NCBI GenBank assembly: GCA_963920525.1
Contig: OY986439.1
Span: 17,765,319 to 17,829,318, forward strand
Length of the DNA: 64,000 nt
From: Dichetophora obliterata
Taxonomy: Eukaryota > Arthropoda > Insecta > Diptera > Sciomyzidae
Reading direction: 5' to 3'
In this document: piece after piece, positions 1-11,969 of the stretch
How the letters are laid out: every line of letters begins with the position of its first letter
Position numbering within the stretch: position 1 is the stretch's first letter
The notes under the pieces: model-generated
What the model was told of the DNA's origin: nothing
The model's input: only the letters and a program-made list of their open reading frames with translations
Databases searched by the model: none
Translations under genes and position numbers: made by a program

Positions 1-2
1 AA

Positions 3-1313
3 CCCGGAAAAGATAATAAGGTGGCAGACGCACTTTCTAGACAGTTTTCCCACAATTTGAACGAAACTAATTCAAGCACAACTGTGCATAGTGAAGTATC
101 ATCAACTAATGTAATAAAAACAGTTCACTGCCCGATTAATCAGTTCAGAAACCAATTAGTGCTCTCAAAATCAAACTCACTTAGTAAAACCACTAAAGTT
201 ATTTTTCAAAAGTTTATTAGACACACAATTTCTTTCGATACTGCCGGAAGTCTTGTTCAGTGCTTACGGTCTGTTATTAACCCTAATGTCACTAATGGTA
301 TCCACTGTGACCTTCCAACCTTGGCGGATATACAAAACACTTTGATGTTGGCATATCCTGGCGTTAAATTTGTCCATACCGAACTCCTTGTTATTGATTT
401 AGTGAATAAAACCGACCAGCTTGAAGCAATAGCAACAGAGCATAACCGAGCTCATCGCGGACTGTATGAAAATTATCAACAAATCTCTCGAGAATACTAT
501 TTTCCGAAATTAAAAAAGTTGTTGAAAACAATGATTTCGAATTGCAAGATATGCTTAGAAAATAAATACCAACGTAAGCCACCTAATCCCGGTATTGGAA
601 AAACTCCGATTCCTCACCTTCCAGGGGAAATAATCCATATGGACATTTTCATAACTGGCAAGAAGCTTTTTCTAACTTGCGTCGATAAATTCTCCAAATT
701 TGCCGTGGTAAAGCCTATTGCATCGAGGTCGACAATCGATATAAAGGATGCTCTGTTAGAAGTTTTATTAAATTTCAATAATGCTAAAACTATCGTCTCT
801 GATAATGAAAAAGCGTTTAAATCAAACTATATTAAAAGTTTTCTACGAGATAACTTTTCAATTGAGCAATTTTTCATACCCACACTCCACAGTGAGAGCA
901 ATGGCCAGGTGGAAAGGTTTCACTCCACTTTATTGGAGATAGCACGATGCATTAAAGAGCAACAACAAATAGATGAAACTGTTGATTTAGTATTGCTAGC
1001 CACTCATAAATATAATGCCACCATTCATTCAGTTACCCAAGCTAGACCAACCGATGTGTTTCACAATTATACGCCAGAAAAGCTTGCTACTGTTAGAAAA
1101 ATGCTAATCGAGACTCAGGAAAAAACTCTTAACATAAACAACATAGGTAAAATATTAAAAACTTATAGCACTGGAGAAAAAGTTTTTCTAAAAAGAAATA
1201 AAAGATTAGGAAACAAATTTGACAAAATATATGTTGAACGGGTTGTCGAGAAGGATCTTGGTACTGCGGTTTTGATTGGTGGTACAAAAATTCATAAGAG
1301 TAATCTGCGTTAA
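3..1313 (+). CDS. pol: Gypsy-type Pol, C-terminal part: RNase H tail and integrase
   Basis: The frame is open from base 3, so the true start lies upstream. The first residues include VADALSR, the usual end of Ty3/gypsy RNase H. Counting from the GTG at base 21, an integrase zinc finger follows with H141, H145, C175 and C178 (H-x3-H-x29-C-x2-C). The catalytic core has D208 in HMDIF, D261 in VSDNEKAF and E298 in GQVERFH, close to the family D,D-35-E spacing. A basic C-terminal region with a KVFLKRNKR-like stretch follows, and the frame stops at TAA 1311-1313. The enzyme would join element cDNA to host DNA. No frameshift or stop is visible in this part. No env frame follows before the LTR, unlike gypsy itself, so this is an env-less member or an env-deleted copy. 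Confidence 0.94.
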   Translation, partial: PGKDNKVADALSRQFSHNLNETNSSTTVHSEVSSTNVIKTVHCPINQFRNQLVLSKSNSLSKTTKVIFQKFIRHTISFDTAGSLVQCLRSVINPNVTNGIHCDLPTLADIQNTLMLAYPGVKFVHTELLVIDLVNKTDQLEAIATEHNRAHRGLYENYQQISREYYFPKLKKLLKTMISNCKICLENKYQRKPPNPGIGKTPIPHLPGEIIHMDIFITGKKLFLTCVDKFSKFAVVKPIASRSTIDIKDALLEVLLNFNNAKTIVSDNEKAFKSNYIKSFLRDNFSIEQFFIPTLHSESNGQVERFHSTLLEIARCIKEQQQIDETVDLVLLATHKYNATIHSVTQARPTDVFHNYTPEKLATVRKMLIETQEKTLNINNIGKILKTYSTGEKVFLKRNKRLGNKFDKIYVERVVEKDLGTAVLIGGTKIHKSNLR

Positions 1314-1578
1314 ATGGTTTTTTTATTAATACTTGCAAGTTTAAACTTTTGTTGCTGTCGTGTAATAAACTTCACAGAAATAAGGAAAAGAAATAAGTAA
1401 AAATTAGACGCATTGTTTAATTCCTAAGTTGTAATCAAAAAGATTTAAAATTGTAACCAAAAGCCTTCAAGTATAACAAAATTGTGTCAAGTAAATTTCT
1501 AATTCTACAAAAAAGAAACTCAGCAAAGTTGTATGCTCAAAACATATAAATGTTGCGAACCGAGGACGTTTCGACCTT

Positions 1579-1590
1579 AAGAAAGGGAAG
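1579..1590 (+). other. Polypurine tract of gypsy-type element
   Basis: A run of 12 purines (AAGAAAGGGAAG) lies immediately before the LTR start. This is the expected plus-strand primer site for reverse transcription in LTR elements, and its position fixes the LTR boundary. Confidence 0.8.
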
Positions 1591-2083
1591 AGTTAACGAT
1601 GCAGGTTAAACTCTGTCACTGATCCCCCTGTATTTTATATTGACTACACTTTATTGCAAATCTAATGTCGTTGTTGCGGTCACGATATGCGTATGTTGAA
1701 GCACTCCACCTGACAACAGCATTTGGAGGTCACCTAGTGCAGCGAGAGACACTGCCCTAACGGAACGACAATGCGTAAGCTGCCGTACCAAAAGTCGTTC
1801 AAATAAGTCCGTCCAAACCAGAATTACCAGTATTCATGATCGATTGTGGGGCGAGAGCGATGCTCTGAATTCACTACGCAACAACAATGAACACAAAGCA
1901 AAGAGTTTGATCTGTCGTATTTGATCAGTAGGAGAGCCGTTAAGATGACACTGGTTCTAACTTGAAAGTAGCAGCCGATCTTGAAATATCATTTTTATCA
2001 TTAGAAGATCAGGAGCAATAAAGGCGAGTCGCTTCGCAATAAAATTATACTTTGTTGGTCTTTTTAATTTATATTTTTTAACT
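1591..2083 (+). repeat. 3' LTR of gypsy-type element
   Basis: About 493 bases start with AGTTAACG directly after the polypurine tract and end with TTTTTTAACT, giving the short inverted ends AGTTAA/TTAACT. AATAAA polyadenylation-type signals lie at 2017-2022 and 2038-2043. AGTTAAC is how the Drosophila gypsy LTR begins, in line with the integrase. The right-hand target duplication should be the bases after 2083 (AACA..), but the left flank is outside the window, so the boundary rests on the inverted ends alone. Confidence 0.75.
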
Positions 2084-4404
2084 AACAATATGCAAAATTT
2101 TTTGCTGGGAAGGCGATGGGTTCATAAAATATGAATTTTTAACAAAAAAATTAGACAAAAAAAATTAAGAATTCATTTTTTTAAACACAAAAATAGTCAT
2201 GGATCCTAAACCAAAAACGCTATAAAGATGTTTAATGGCCCATCTTAAAGGCAAAATAAACAGCTTTAATTTGGAGCACAAGGTAACTTTTTTTTATTCA
2301 AAAAATAATGTTTCAGTACCGGTTAAAATTAAATAAAAAATTATATCGTGTTGCATATCACATTGAAGCTGTTTGTTCCAGCTTTAAAATGAGTTATTAA
2401 ATATTTACATAGCTGCTTCAGTTTAAAATCTAGAACTATTTTCGTGTTTCGAAAAAATAAAAGTTTAGCTTATAATTTTTTTTTTAAATTCATAAAAAAT
2501 TTAACTTTCGCAGAAAAAAGGCATACAATTTGATGCAAAATCGCAAGAATTACATACAAAAATCATACAAATCTGAGAGATAAAATTTAAAAGTTGGTTG
2601 ATTAGATATGGAATGACCTATAATTTCAATATAAGTACAATATAAGTACAGAGGGTTGAAATTGAAAAAAATGGAAATTAATTAAAAAATGAAAAATTTG
2701 TTTTTTTAAAAATTTTTAATACTCAATTAAAAAGCATAAAATTGTACATCAACACTGAAAATTTCAATGTTATATTTTGTTTACTTTTTCTGCTGCATAG
2801 CTTTAAAGTTGAGAAATTTTTTGTTTTCTTGCGATCAGTTCAACATTTTAAAATTTGTCCTAGTTCAAAAATTAATATTTTTTTTTTGTGCATCAAAAGT
2901 GATGTTTTTATTATGAAACCTTCAACTTCAGGTATTTAAACGTGCTTAAAACAAAAATGATTAAAAGTTTAAAAAAAAAAAATATTAAAAGAATTATTAA
3001 AAAAAAAATTTTTAAAATATGTCAAAATTTGGGCTATTTTCGAAATATATTTGGAGTTTTAAATAAGAATACCGTATCATCAAGTAGAAATGAAAATTTG
3101 GTATTAAACTTCAATATCTAAGCTTCCATATTCAGCAATAAAAAGTAGCTCGTTTTTACCTGAATCTTTTTTATTTCAAAAATCGTGATAATAGTCACTC
3201 TTACAAAAACAAAGACTCTTGTCTTTAATTTGTTTTGACATGTGACAATGATGAAAGTGACGTGGTCGATGAAGAGTATGACGACTTTGGGCATCAAGAG
3301 GAATATTAACAAATTCATAAATTTTTTGCTACTCGTATATAATATTGTTATGAATTTCTTTTAAAAAAGTTTTCAAAAAAGTTTTAAACTTTTTATTGTA
3401 TTGATGACGTCACTTTTTGTCGACGATAGGCGTGGTTTTTTCCAACTTCTCCTAATTTTAAATTAATAATGCATTTTATTTATTAAAATTATTTATATTA
3501 TGCAATGAATTAGTTTTAAAGGAATTTAAGTTTAGATGACGTCATTATGTAAAGGAAGTATGCGTGAATTTCATTTGATTTTGCCGCATTGCAAACTTAT
3601 AATTTATATCGAGGAGGAAAACTTAAGTGCAAAAATTCATGGTATTCTTTTTATTTTTACATTTTAGATACAAGGTTAAATATCTACTTTAATGCCGATA
3701 GCTTCAAAATTACGACTTTAATCATATCGAAAGACGGATGGACGGACAAAATTTTTTTCTTAATTGTACCCAATCAAACCAAAACATAAGTCGAAAATTC
3801 CCTCTGACTTCTAGGTGAATTAATCTCCATTTTTTGGGATTTCAACCCACTGTTCGTAAGTAAAAAATTATCTCTATCTTGTATTATCGTTTAAATATCT
3901 TCGGGAAAATCATTTCGAGCGGCTCTCTTTTAAGCCTTTTACTGAAATATATGGTTAAAAACGGTAATAGGTGCAGAATTATGTGGTTATCTATTCAGTG
4001 CGAATTCCTGCATTCTACCAAAGATTGGCAATAAAGAAAATGCCATATCGTTTTTTTACGATATTTTGAGTTAAGTCGTTATTCCTTGTTGACACAGTAT
4101 ACAAAAATGAGATCAAGAATAGTATTTCAGTCATGACTGCGATCGTTATTGTAATAAAATCAGCAATGACTACATTTTATTATGCATTTAATAATTCAAA
4201 TTATTTCGGACTTCTTGCGTTTAATCAAAATGTATATAAAAAATCAAAATGTATATAAAAATTTAATCGTAACTTGAAGTCATTGGCTTTGACAACACTG
4301 ATTGCAATACAAAATTACTGCAGTCCTTGTACAATTCTGTTTTAGATAATAGAAAAAAATTCTTAAATTAAGTATTTAAACTTAAGGCTAAGGCAAATAC
4401 TACG
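2084..4404. other. AT-rich non-coding stretch
   Basis: No supported gene. The sequence is dominated by A/T runs. A short palindromic tandem lies near 4230-4260 (an 18-bp unit twice). Near 3385-3420 and 3535 are fragments resembling the GACGTCAC/CCACGCC dispersed repeat motif seen again at 29-31 kb. Bases 4015-4110 resemble part of the inverted-repeat element at 50830-51338 (shared TTGGCAATAAAG and TTTTTTACGATATT words). Open frames here (up to about 66 codons) look like chance. Confidence 0.6.
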
Positions 4405-4633
4405 TTTACATTGGACCAAATGACCCATTTGAAATGAGTTATTCAAAAGTGTTTACTGTTGTAGTATCGAGTAAATGCCCTAATTATAGCACCACTGGTT
4501 CGATAAATCACCTTTTGACTTTAAAGTTGAGTTATCGAACAAGGGATGCTATGATTAGGGCATTTACACGATACTACAACAGTAAGCAATTTTGAATGAC
4601 TCATTTCAAATGAGTCATTTGGTCCAATGTAAA
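4405..4633. mobile_element. MITE-like long inverted repeat, 229 bp
   Basis: The two halves are inverted copies. The left arm starts TTTACATTGGACCAAATGA and the right arm ends in its reverse complement. Pairing continues inward through CGAGTAAATGCCCTAAT and beyond for about 100 bases per arm. No coding capacity. This is the structure of a non-autonomous DNA element. Target duplication and superfamily are not evident. Confidence 0.8.
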
Positions 4634-6015
4634 TGGTGATCTAGAATTTTTATGAAATCGATGTTTCAAAATAACAGTCTTTCCAGAATAAACAGTTAAA
4701 TATTTGAGAATATACTGACGTTATTTCCGCTTCTACAGCCGTTTTAGTTGATATCGAGCCACAGTGTTTCGTCTACATTCATTTTCCTTATACTAATTTA
4801 TCTCGAAACTTCTTTTTTCGGCATGGTGTTGAAAAAAAAACAAAAACTATTTGAAATTTTAGTATGCTATTCACAACATTAGAGGCTATTGCTGAAACAA
4901 GAATCAAAGTTTAATTTCAAAAACATTGTATACTTTACACTTAATAACCGATAAAAAACACGATGTTTTTCGAACTTAAATTTCAAAAGTGCGTCATTCT
5001 GACAATTTTCAATATTTTGTTGATTTTTTTTTAGTTCAAGCCAAAGGTACACTCATATTGATCTATAGTAATAAAACTAATTTTCTGTTTGTTTGTTTGT
5101 TTGTTTGTTTGTTTGGCCTTTATACAAAACTATGAAGCTCAACTGATTTCGCTTAAACTAGGTACACATATTAAGTGCATCCAAACTTAAAATGTTACAT
5201 ACTTAGTTTTTGCCACGCCCCTTCCGAAACTTTTTAACTAACGATAATTTTGTTATTATACTTAATACTATTTTATATCGGAGTTTTTTGTGTATTTAGT
5301 TTTCAAAAATTTCTGTTATTTTGGCATCAAAAACACTCACATATATTCAAAATTGTAGAAATTTTCAACACAACGACGTTTTCATTGAACATCGTTACAT
5401 CAGAATGAGAAAAAAACGATATGAAAATCAAAGTTTGTTCTTTCGATGCAAACATATCCGCTGTCTAGTAATATATTTCATTTAAAAAATTTTTTTTTGT
5501 TCAAAAGTTTAAGAAAATCACTTCACAAAAATATATTGAACTGTACTGTGAAGTCAGTGCAAAAATGTTTTATAATTATGTCAAAAAAGGTCCAAAAGAT
5601 TGACTTTTTACTCAAAAAATGGCTCAAAGATTGTTTTTGTTGTAAAAATTAAATCAATTGAAAAGTGAACTTCTGACTACCCTTCATATAGTATAGACAT
5701 AGCATTTATTTGCAAAAATTCTTCCAGCTAAGCGCAAAAATTATTTTACTGTTTTTGTCATCAAACAACAAGGGTACCCCCTTTGATTTTTTTCGCGAAA
5801 TTAATTTTTTCCAAAATGTTGTTTTTATAATTTTTACAAATAAGGCAAGCCTCAGAAATAATTTATGTGAAAAATTACCCCAATATCTCTTTCCAATCAA
5901 AAGTATGGCTAAAAATCTATTTTTTCGTACCAGCTATATTAAAATTCTCAATATCTTCCTTATGTTAGTACGTTATTTACCAACTGGAAAAACTACTAAA
6001 CAATTTAGAAAGATA
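4634..6015. other. AT-rich non-coding stretch
   Basis: No supported gene. It holds a (GTTT)n run and AT-rich sequence. A 138-codon frame at 5710-6126 runs into the next MITE and is lysine/phenylalanine-rich, so it is taken as chance. Confidence 0.6.
5087..5114 (+). repeat. (GTTT)n microsatellite
   Basis: Seven perfect GTTT units, followed by a phrase about ACTATGAAGCTCAACTG of a kind often seen in degenerate insect repeats. It is probably the edge of an old dispersed element. Confidence 0.9.
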
Positions 6016-6381
6016 CCCAGTAGCGGATGGAATATATTCCAAATATATATGAAGCATCAATTACCTTGTAATGACCTCTACTTCCGACTATATTACCTTA
6101 CTATGCATAAAAGGCCTTACATTTAACATTGAATGAGACAGGAGGTAAGTGATCGCCTCCCTTCAGCATTACCTAGAAGTTATGGAGTAACATACTACTT
6201 GTATTAAGTTATAAAAATCACTGCATTACTTTTCCTTGTATGCTACATTACAGGTAATGAGGTATGAGTTAATTACTTCTGCTATATGCAGACGCATTAC
6301 TTTTTGAAAAAAGTAATGCTTCCTTACCTGGTAATTTATTCTGTATTAGTTCTATGGTAGCCACTGGCAAATCCGCTGCTG
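6016..6381. mobile_element. MITE family with CCCAGYAGCGGAT ends, copy 1
   Basis: A 366-base unit that recurs at 32160-32538 with high identity over its length. It starts CCCAGTAGCGGAT and ends ATCCGCTGCTG, so the ends are inverted repeats with one mismatch. This copy has lost the terminal GGGA on the right and lacks a 13-base stretch present in copy 2. No coding capacity. Confidence 0.88.
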
Positions 6382-8117
6382 ATTGTGAAAAAACAGTGAT
6401 AACATTTTTCCTTCGTTAAAAAAGCACGGTAAATTTTTTAACTAATATTTTTATAGTGGTCTCAAACTTAAATTCAACATGTTTTTACAAAATTTAAAAA
6501 AACATTTAATCGAGGAGTGTATATTAAAATGTTTATAAATTACTCTCGAGTAACACCGGATATATGAGCTAGTTAATAATATTCTTGGTTTTTGTTTGTC
6601 AGATTAATGAAAGAGTCAAAATCTACAACACCGCCTACACCTCTGTTCTTGGAGAGAGTCTCATTGAACGTCATTTTGAACATGATCAACAATTTTTTAC
6701 ATAAAAAAAATTTCATTTTTTTATGATGTATGATTGTTTTTATATACCTTTAACATCTAATAAAGGTTAGATTAATATTTAACCTAAGTTTTAAAATTGT
6801 TTTTCATTATTTCAGCCTTTTGAAAAAAATCCATGAAACTTTTGAAATTTTTTTTGAGCGTTACTACCTGCCTGGCCTGTCTTAATTAATTTATTGACAA
6901 TACCAATATTTCCACCAACTGCTCATTATATGAATAATTTAACAGAGATTTTAAATTCATTAATGTTAAAAGTTTTTAATATATCTGGTACATAGTTTTT
7001 CTTTTTACGAAAAACCGCAATTCATCAGCATTGCCAGATTTGGTTAATTTTTATTTATTTATTTTCTTAATATAAAAGCAGAGAAAATGCACATAAGCTT
7101 GTTTAATGAAATGCAAAACTTTTAATTAAAGCAAATATATTAAAATCATTTTATATTTATCGAAATAATGTTTATGTATGTATGTGTGTAGTGTAGTTGT
7201 TTGCTCTTGCTTTTGTTGCACTGTTGTTAGGAGCTGCCGGCTGTGCAGCTGTAATTATTTGCTCGTAAAATTAAAATAGTTGCGTTATTATAACCATTTT
7301 TCAATATTTTATGCAATTATTTACACTTGCAGCCAGCTGATTGCATTTATAATAAATGCATTGTTTTTTCGTGTTACCAAAATGATGTACTAGTTGAATA
7401 AAAAAAAAATAAAAATGAAACTGAAATTACCAAATTAAAAATTTAAAAAAATGCAATAATAATAAAATTTGTTTGTTGAAACATTAAAAAATGGTCAACA
7501 TCAAGAGCCGCTAAGAGCTCTTAACAAATTTAACATTTAACTGCTGGAACTGTGTGCAGATAGTATATACAAAATCATCTCAATTCCATTCCAAACACAT
7601 GCTACATTCGCTACAATTTATGGCAGCATTTAAGAAAATCATCTTCTAGCAACTTTATTTCGTAGCAAAAGCTTCAAACAATGAAGTCAACAGCAAATGA
7701 ATGCAACATTAAGAGCAACTGTTGCTGAAACATGTTTTGTATTTATTGTCTACGCGGCTGAAAAGTTTGTCGATTATAGAAAAAAAAAAAAAAAAGAAAG
7801 AATAACCAAATAGCTGTCATTTTTAGTTTTTTTTTTATATAAATATTGCTTCATGTAGCTTTGTTTTATTAAAATGTTTTCTAACGTTTGTTTAAGAATT
7901 GGTTTGGTTTGTGTAGCCAGCATTATCAAAAAGTGCTGCCGAAGCCATTTATTGTAAATAAAAAACAGTACATAAAAAACATCTTAGCTGTCATACATTT
8001 TGAAATAAACGTTTGTGGAGCAAATTAACTCTCGAAACAAGTTATCTTTGAGGTAAGATAAGCATTTAGCATTTAGTGGATATAAAGAAATAAACTATAA
8101 TTTATTTTAAATAATCC
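6382..8117. other. AT-rich, apparently single-copy stretch
   Basis: No supported gene. Bases about 7150-7750 have a less skewed composition (for example GGAGCTGCCGGCTGTGCAGC near 7231) and no visible repeat structure. That would suit conserved non-coding DNA, but this is only an impression. An A-rich run lies at about 7780-7800. Confidence 0.5.
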
Positions 8118-8967
8118 CAGCAAACCAAAGTTTCCGAATTTGTCTGAATTCCGATTAGTTCGTAACTATTTCGAGCACTCTTAACGAATTTGTAACTATT
8201 TCGCAACAGTAACTTCGGAAGGTTTTCAAATAATTCGAAAATGTTCTGAAATAAAATTTTCAAATTTAAATTGTAAGGTATTTTAAATATTTTAAGTTCA
8301 AAAAAAATTGGTAGGCCATGAGCCTAGTGGCGTTTTAATAAATTTGTTATTTGTAAAATAATTTAGTTTTAAACAACATTTTCTTTAAAACAGATGATAC
8401 TAGAGATGGTTCTAATTTTAATTTTTAAAGATGCAAATACAAACGACTTCGAATTCACATTTGTATATGTTACATAATAGTAGTTGCAAGGGATCTGCAA
8501 TTTTTGCATGTCATTTGTACGAAGCATATAGTCTGAGTCATCTTAAGCGGATTGATTAACTAAACTTTGATTCGAAATTATTATTTAATTTTGTATTTCA
8601 TACGGTAGAAAAATCATTAAGAGATCGTTGCGAATTTGAGTCTTCATTTTGTTACGAATTCGGTGCTTCAATTCGTCAAGAAATTGTTATGAGTTTTTTA
8701 CGAATTTGTTACGAATTCGATAAGTCAATTCTTTACGAATTTGTTACGAATTAGTTACGAATACGATACACCAATTCTTTACGAATTAGTTTCCAATTCG
8801 TTACTAAAACTCCTTCCGAATTCGTTGCGACAATTCGTTACGAATTCGTGTCAACCCCTCCATACGATTTTCGTTACAAAATCGAAACTAATTCGGATGC
8901 CGAACTTGGAATGATTTCAAGAAATTCGTAACGAATTCGTTACAAATTCGGATACTTTGGTTTGCTG
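8118..8967. mobile_element. Foldback-like element with internal TTCGTTACGAA repeats
   Basis: The ends are inverted repeats of at least 26 bases, CAGCAAACCAAAGT.TCCGAATTTGT, with one mismatch. The right part (8620-8950) is a cluster of short palindromic units built from AATTCGTTACGAATT variants, which also extend into the left arm near 8200. About 850 bases with no coding capacity. Internal tandem palindromes between inverted ends are typical of foldback-type DNA elements. Target duplication was not recognised. Confidence 0.8.
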
Positions 8968-9011
8968 AGCAGTTTTAACCATTTTTCATATGCGTATTAT
9001 GCTTATATACA

Positions 9012-9480
9012 TTAAGGCGCCACACGCTCCATTAAAGAAAAAAAGTTGTTTTGCACAAATGCTCAAAATAATCCTTGGTTTATGTTATGATGTTTCTCCT
9101 AATATTTCGGCTCTAGCGATAGCCATCCGTGAGCTGGAATGGTTTGAAATAACTTCTAAAAATCGAGTTTTTTGTAAAAATTTTGGCTGGTGTGGTAACT
9201 TTAAATAAAAAAATTGTCAGAAATAGTAGTAATAAAAAAGTTCTTCCAAACTGCATCAAAAAATATAAAATTTTTTTTCACGGGAGCAAAGATAATGTGG
9301 ATTTTTATAAATTTTTTTGAACTTTTCTTATATTATTTTCACTAAAATTAAAATAACTTTAATATTTTTTAATGCGATGCTTGTTTTCAAGATTCGAAAT
9401 ATTTGGGGAAACATCATAACATAAACCAAGGGTTATTTTGAGCATTTGTGCTAAGCAATTTTTTTCGTGAGGCGCCTTAA
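9012..9480. mobile_element. TTAA-flanked MITE with GGCGCC ends, 469 bp
   Basis: TTAA at 9012-9015 and 9477-9480 bracket inverted arms beginning GGCGCC. The arms match for about 90 bases, including GCACAAATGCTCAAAATAA and TTATGTTATGATGTTTC. A TTAA duplication is the mark of piggyBac-like (also Kolobok-like) insertion. The short frame at 8990-9208 is simply the left arm read in one frame. Confidence 0.78.
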
Positions 9481-10571
9481 AATACATATTAAAATCTGTG
9501 TTCTATCTCTTATTTTATGAAGCCACAGCAGGGTCACCATTTTGCTTCTGCTCCTGGCTTTTTCTTGTTATACTTTTTTAGCTAATATTTTTTTTCAAAA
9601 TCTTTATTTTACTCTTTCCTTCTGTTTTTGATTTCATGGAGATAATAATGTACAGCTTTTAGTTTCAGCGAAACGCATAATTTCCGATAATGATGTAAAT
9701 CTGAATGCATTGCAATGGTATGCATTGCTTGACTTTTAAGCCATCCTGACGACTTTTAAATAAAGCAACATTCTTTGAATTAGTTAAAGAAACAAAATCA
9801 TTCCATGTTTGAGTACACATTTGCAAAAATCTAAGTAAAAAGAGATTGAAATCGATGGTTCAACTTATCAATTAAAAACTGAAATCTATGCAATGATCAT
9901 CAACACTCAACAGAACTTTTAACTTAAAGCCTTATTCGACGTTTACACATAACATAATATGATACGAAAAATAATTACGTCATTTACTAGATACATTAAA
10001 TCACCGATCTAGTGACACTAACTAAAGTTGCAAACTTATACCAAAATCTGCGCAAATGATTTCCGTCTTTTACATCATGCTTTAATAATTGCTGCATCAA
10101 CATTGTTTTCAGCTTATCATTTTTAACCATCTTAGTGGCACATACTTCAGAAAGTAAAACTTACCAAATCAATACCAATTAATGTCACTTAAAATTCTTC
10201 ACGTTTATTAACTCAACTCTGACATTTTCGAATATTGTTGCATCGACATTACGTGCATGCAGCACAAAAGTATCTATGTAATAATATTGAAGAAAAAAAA
10301 GCCAAAGCTGATAAAAGTTTGGCAAAAGAAAAAGTGCACTATGTTGTTTTTGACAGGGTCGCCGAGGTGAGAGGTTTAACCGTTGATTATATAACCCATG
10401 AAACGTGGTGTGCAAAATAATTTCCTTTCTGTTTGACATTTCATAAACACTCAAGAAAAAATCTTTGTTATCGCTTACAAATAGCACAGAAATCTATTTT
10501 TTTTTTTAAATTACTTTGAATTCATATTTTAAAGGACAATTTAATTTTGACCATAAATTTTCAGAGCGATA
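9481..10571. other. AT-rich non-coding stretch
   Basis: No supported gene. Frames at 10185-10487 (-) and 10235-10420 (+) overlap on opposite strands, lack recognisable motifs and have no splice context I can defend. Confidence 0.55.
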
Positions 10572-10792
10572 ATGATAATGATTACTTCACGATTGTGATT
10601 GCAATAATATTTAAAAAAAACGAGATCACAATAAAAGCAATCCTTCATCGAATGAACTAAGATTTCGATTGCAATAATCTTAATTTTTAAAAAGTCAAAA
10701 TTGCGATTGCTGTATTCGATGAAAGATTACTTTAATTGTAATCACATTTTTTCTATTCTACAGAAATCGTAATCGTGAAGTAATCGTATTAT
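10572..10792. mobile_element. MITE-like inverted repeat, 221 bp
   Basis: Outer arms match in inverted orientation around GATTACTTCACGATT (left) and AATCGTGAAGTAATC (right). The arms continue inward through CTTCATCGAATGA / TATTCGATGAAAG. The interior is AT-rich with no coding capacity. A partial relative lies at 11163-11251. Confidence 0.7.
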
Positions 10793-11544
10793 GCATTTTG
10801 TTAATATTAAAGTTACTTAAAATGTTGCTATTGATGGTAGACTCAGCTTGTAAAATAATTCTTTCTTATTTCAACTCTACGGAGAAAAGAACCGGTTCAA
10901 AACCTATCACGGGATAGGTCACCAAGGGATAGGGACCTGTCCCAATTCTCCAACCAACATATGAAACCAACCGGTCACTTTTACATGGTTTTGTCATTGA
11001 CAGGGGTAAATTGCCACCTGCTACACCACCTTAGACATGTCCGGTAATCGGTCTAGAAGAACAGATTGATGACTTGTTATTTGATGACTTGATGACTTAT
11101 TACTATTATTAATACACTGCTTTAAGCAAATAAGAGTGGTTTTCACTAATATTAAGTAAAAGTAATCTTAATATTCTCTTTTTAAAAAATAACGGGATTA
11201 CAATTAAAGTAATGCTTCATCGAATGAGCTAAGATTATGATTACAGAAATTATTTAGAAATTATTAATTTGATATTATTTATTATTTTAAAAAAAAATTA
11301 TTTCTTGTTTCTTATGTATTCAGTTTGTATTACATTGTTATCAAGTGAATCAACAGCATTACATGTTTAGTTACTAATTTTTTAGGGACGTATCTAATAA
11401 TAATGTGGGACGTAGAGTTGTTGAAAAATTTACAAAGTGTCAAAAAAACTTTGAAAAAAATAATACCATTGAAAGAAATACTTTCTGAAGTGTTGTGTAT
11501 TTGATTAAAGGTTTTGATTTGATGAATTTGAGATTTATTACAAT
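10793..11544. other. Mixed non-coding stretch
   Basis: Bases 10880-11060 are less AT-rich (GGGATAGGTCACCAAGGGAT and similar) and contrast with their surroundings. They look like a fragment of an unrecognised repeat or retroelement, but no reading frame convinces. The rest is AT-rich apart from the half MITE copy. Confidence 0.5.
11163..11251. repeat. Half copy of the 10.6-kb MITE
   Basis: It contains GATTACAATTAAAGTAATGC, then CTTCATCGAATGAGCTAAGATTATGATTAC in two parts, matching one arm of 10572-10792. It appears truncated to a single arm. Confidence 0.6.
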
Positions 11545-11750
11545 CAGCCCTACCATGAATAATTTTTCACGCGGAATCAAAAAAGGGAGTTTTCAATTAT
11601 AAGAGAATGCACAAGAAAATTTTGGAAATTTTTAATGCAAATTTGTTGATAAGCCGTTGATGAAAATTTCCAAAATGTTCTTGAGCTTTGTCTTAAGAAT
11701 GAAAACTCCCTTTTGCGATTCCGCGTGAAAAATTATTCATGAGAGGGCTG
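11545..11750. mobile_element. MITE with CAGCCCT ends, 206 bp
   Basis: Near-perfect inverted arms: the left begins CAGCCCTACCATGAATAA and the right is the reverse complement of CAGCCCTCTCATGAATAA. Both arms share TTTTTCACGCGGAATC and AAAAGGGAGTTTTCA. The arms occupy almost the whole element, so the transcript would fold into one hairpin. Target duplication is not clear. Confidence 0.85.
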
Positions 11751-11969
11751 AATAAATACTTAAGCTGGTATATATATTTCGGAATCTGGCAAGCCTAATG
11801 TCATTCCCTTCTAATGAGAGTCTGCCTTTAAATTTAAAAACAAAATTTTGCAAACAAAAATTCGGAATTTTTTTCAATAAAAAATTCTCGATTGAATCAA
11901 AATTTATTCATCGTTTTGTTTTCAACTACGGCTTATTTTATTTGAAAATGTTTTTTTTTTGTCTTGAGT

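Larger units (their letters stand above)
1..2083 (+). mobile_element. Ty3/gypsy-type LTR retrotransposon, 3' portion
   Basis: The window opens inside a gypsy-type element. In order it shows the end of RNase H, integrase, a 277-base spacer without an envelope-like frame, a polypurine tract and a complete-looking 3' LTR. The 5' LTR, gag and most of pol lie before base 1. The integrase frame is intact where visible, so this copy may be fairly young. The lineage call (gypsy/errantivirus group) is inferred from the TVHS-type segment after RNase H and from the AGTTAAC LTR start. Confidence 0.9.

Noticed and set aside
3230..3310. Acidic peptide-like stretch (GTCGATGAAGAGTATGACGA)
   Set aside because: Looks like a coding fragment by composition, but is too short and has no family match.
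5710..6126. 138-codon frame as a gene
   Set aside because: Its end lies in the MITE at 6016-6381, its composition follows local AT richness, and an opposing frame overlaps it.
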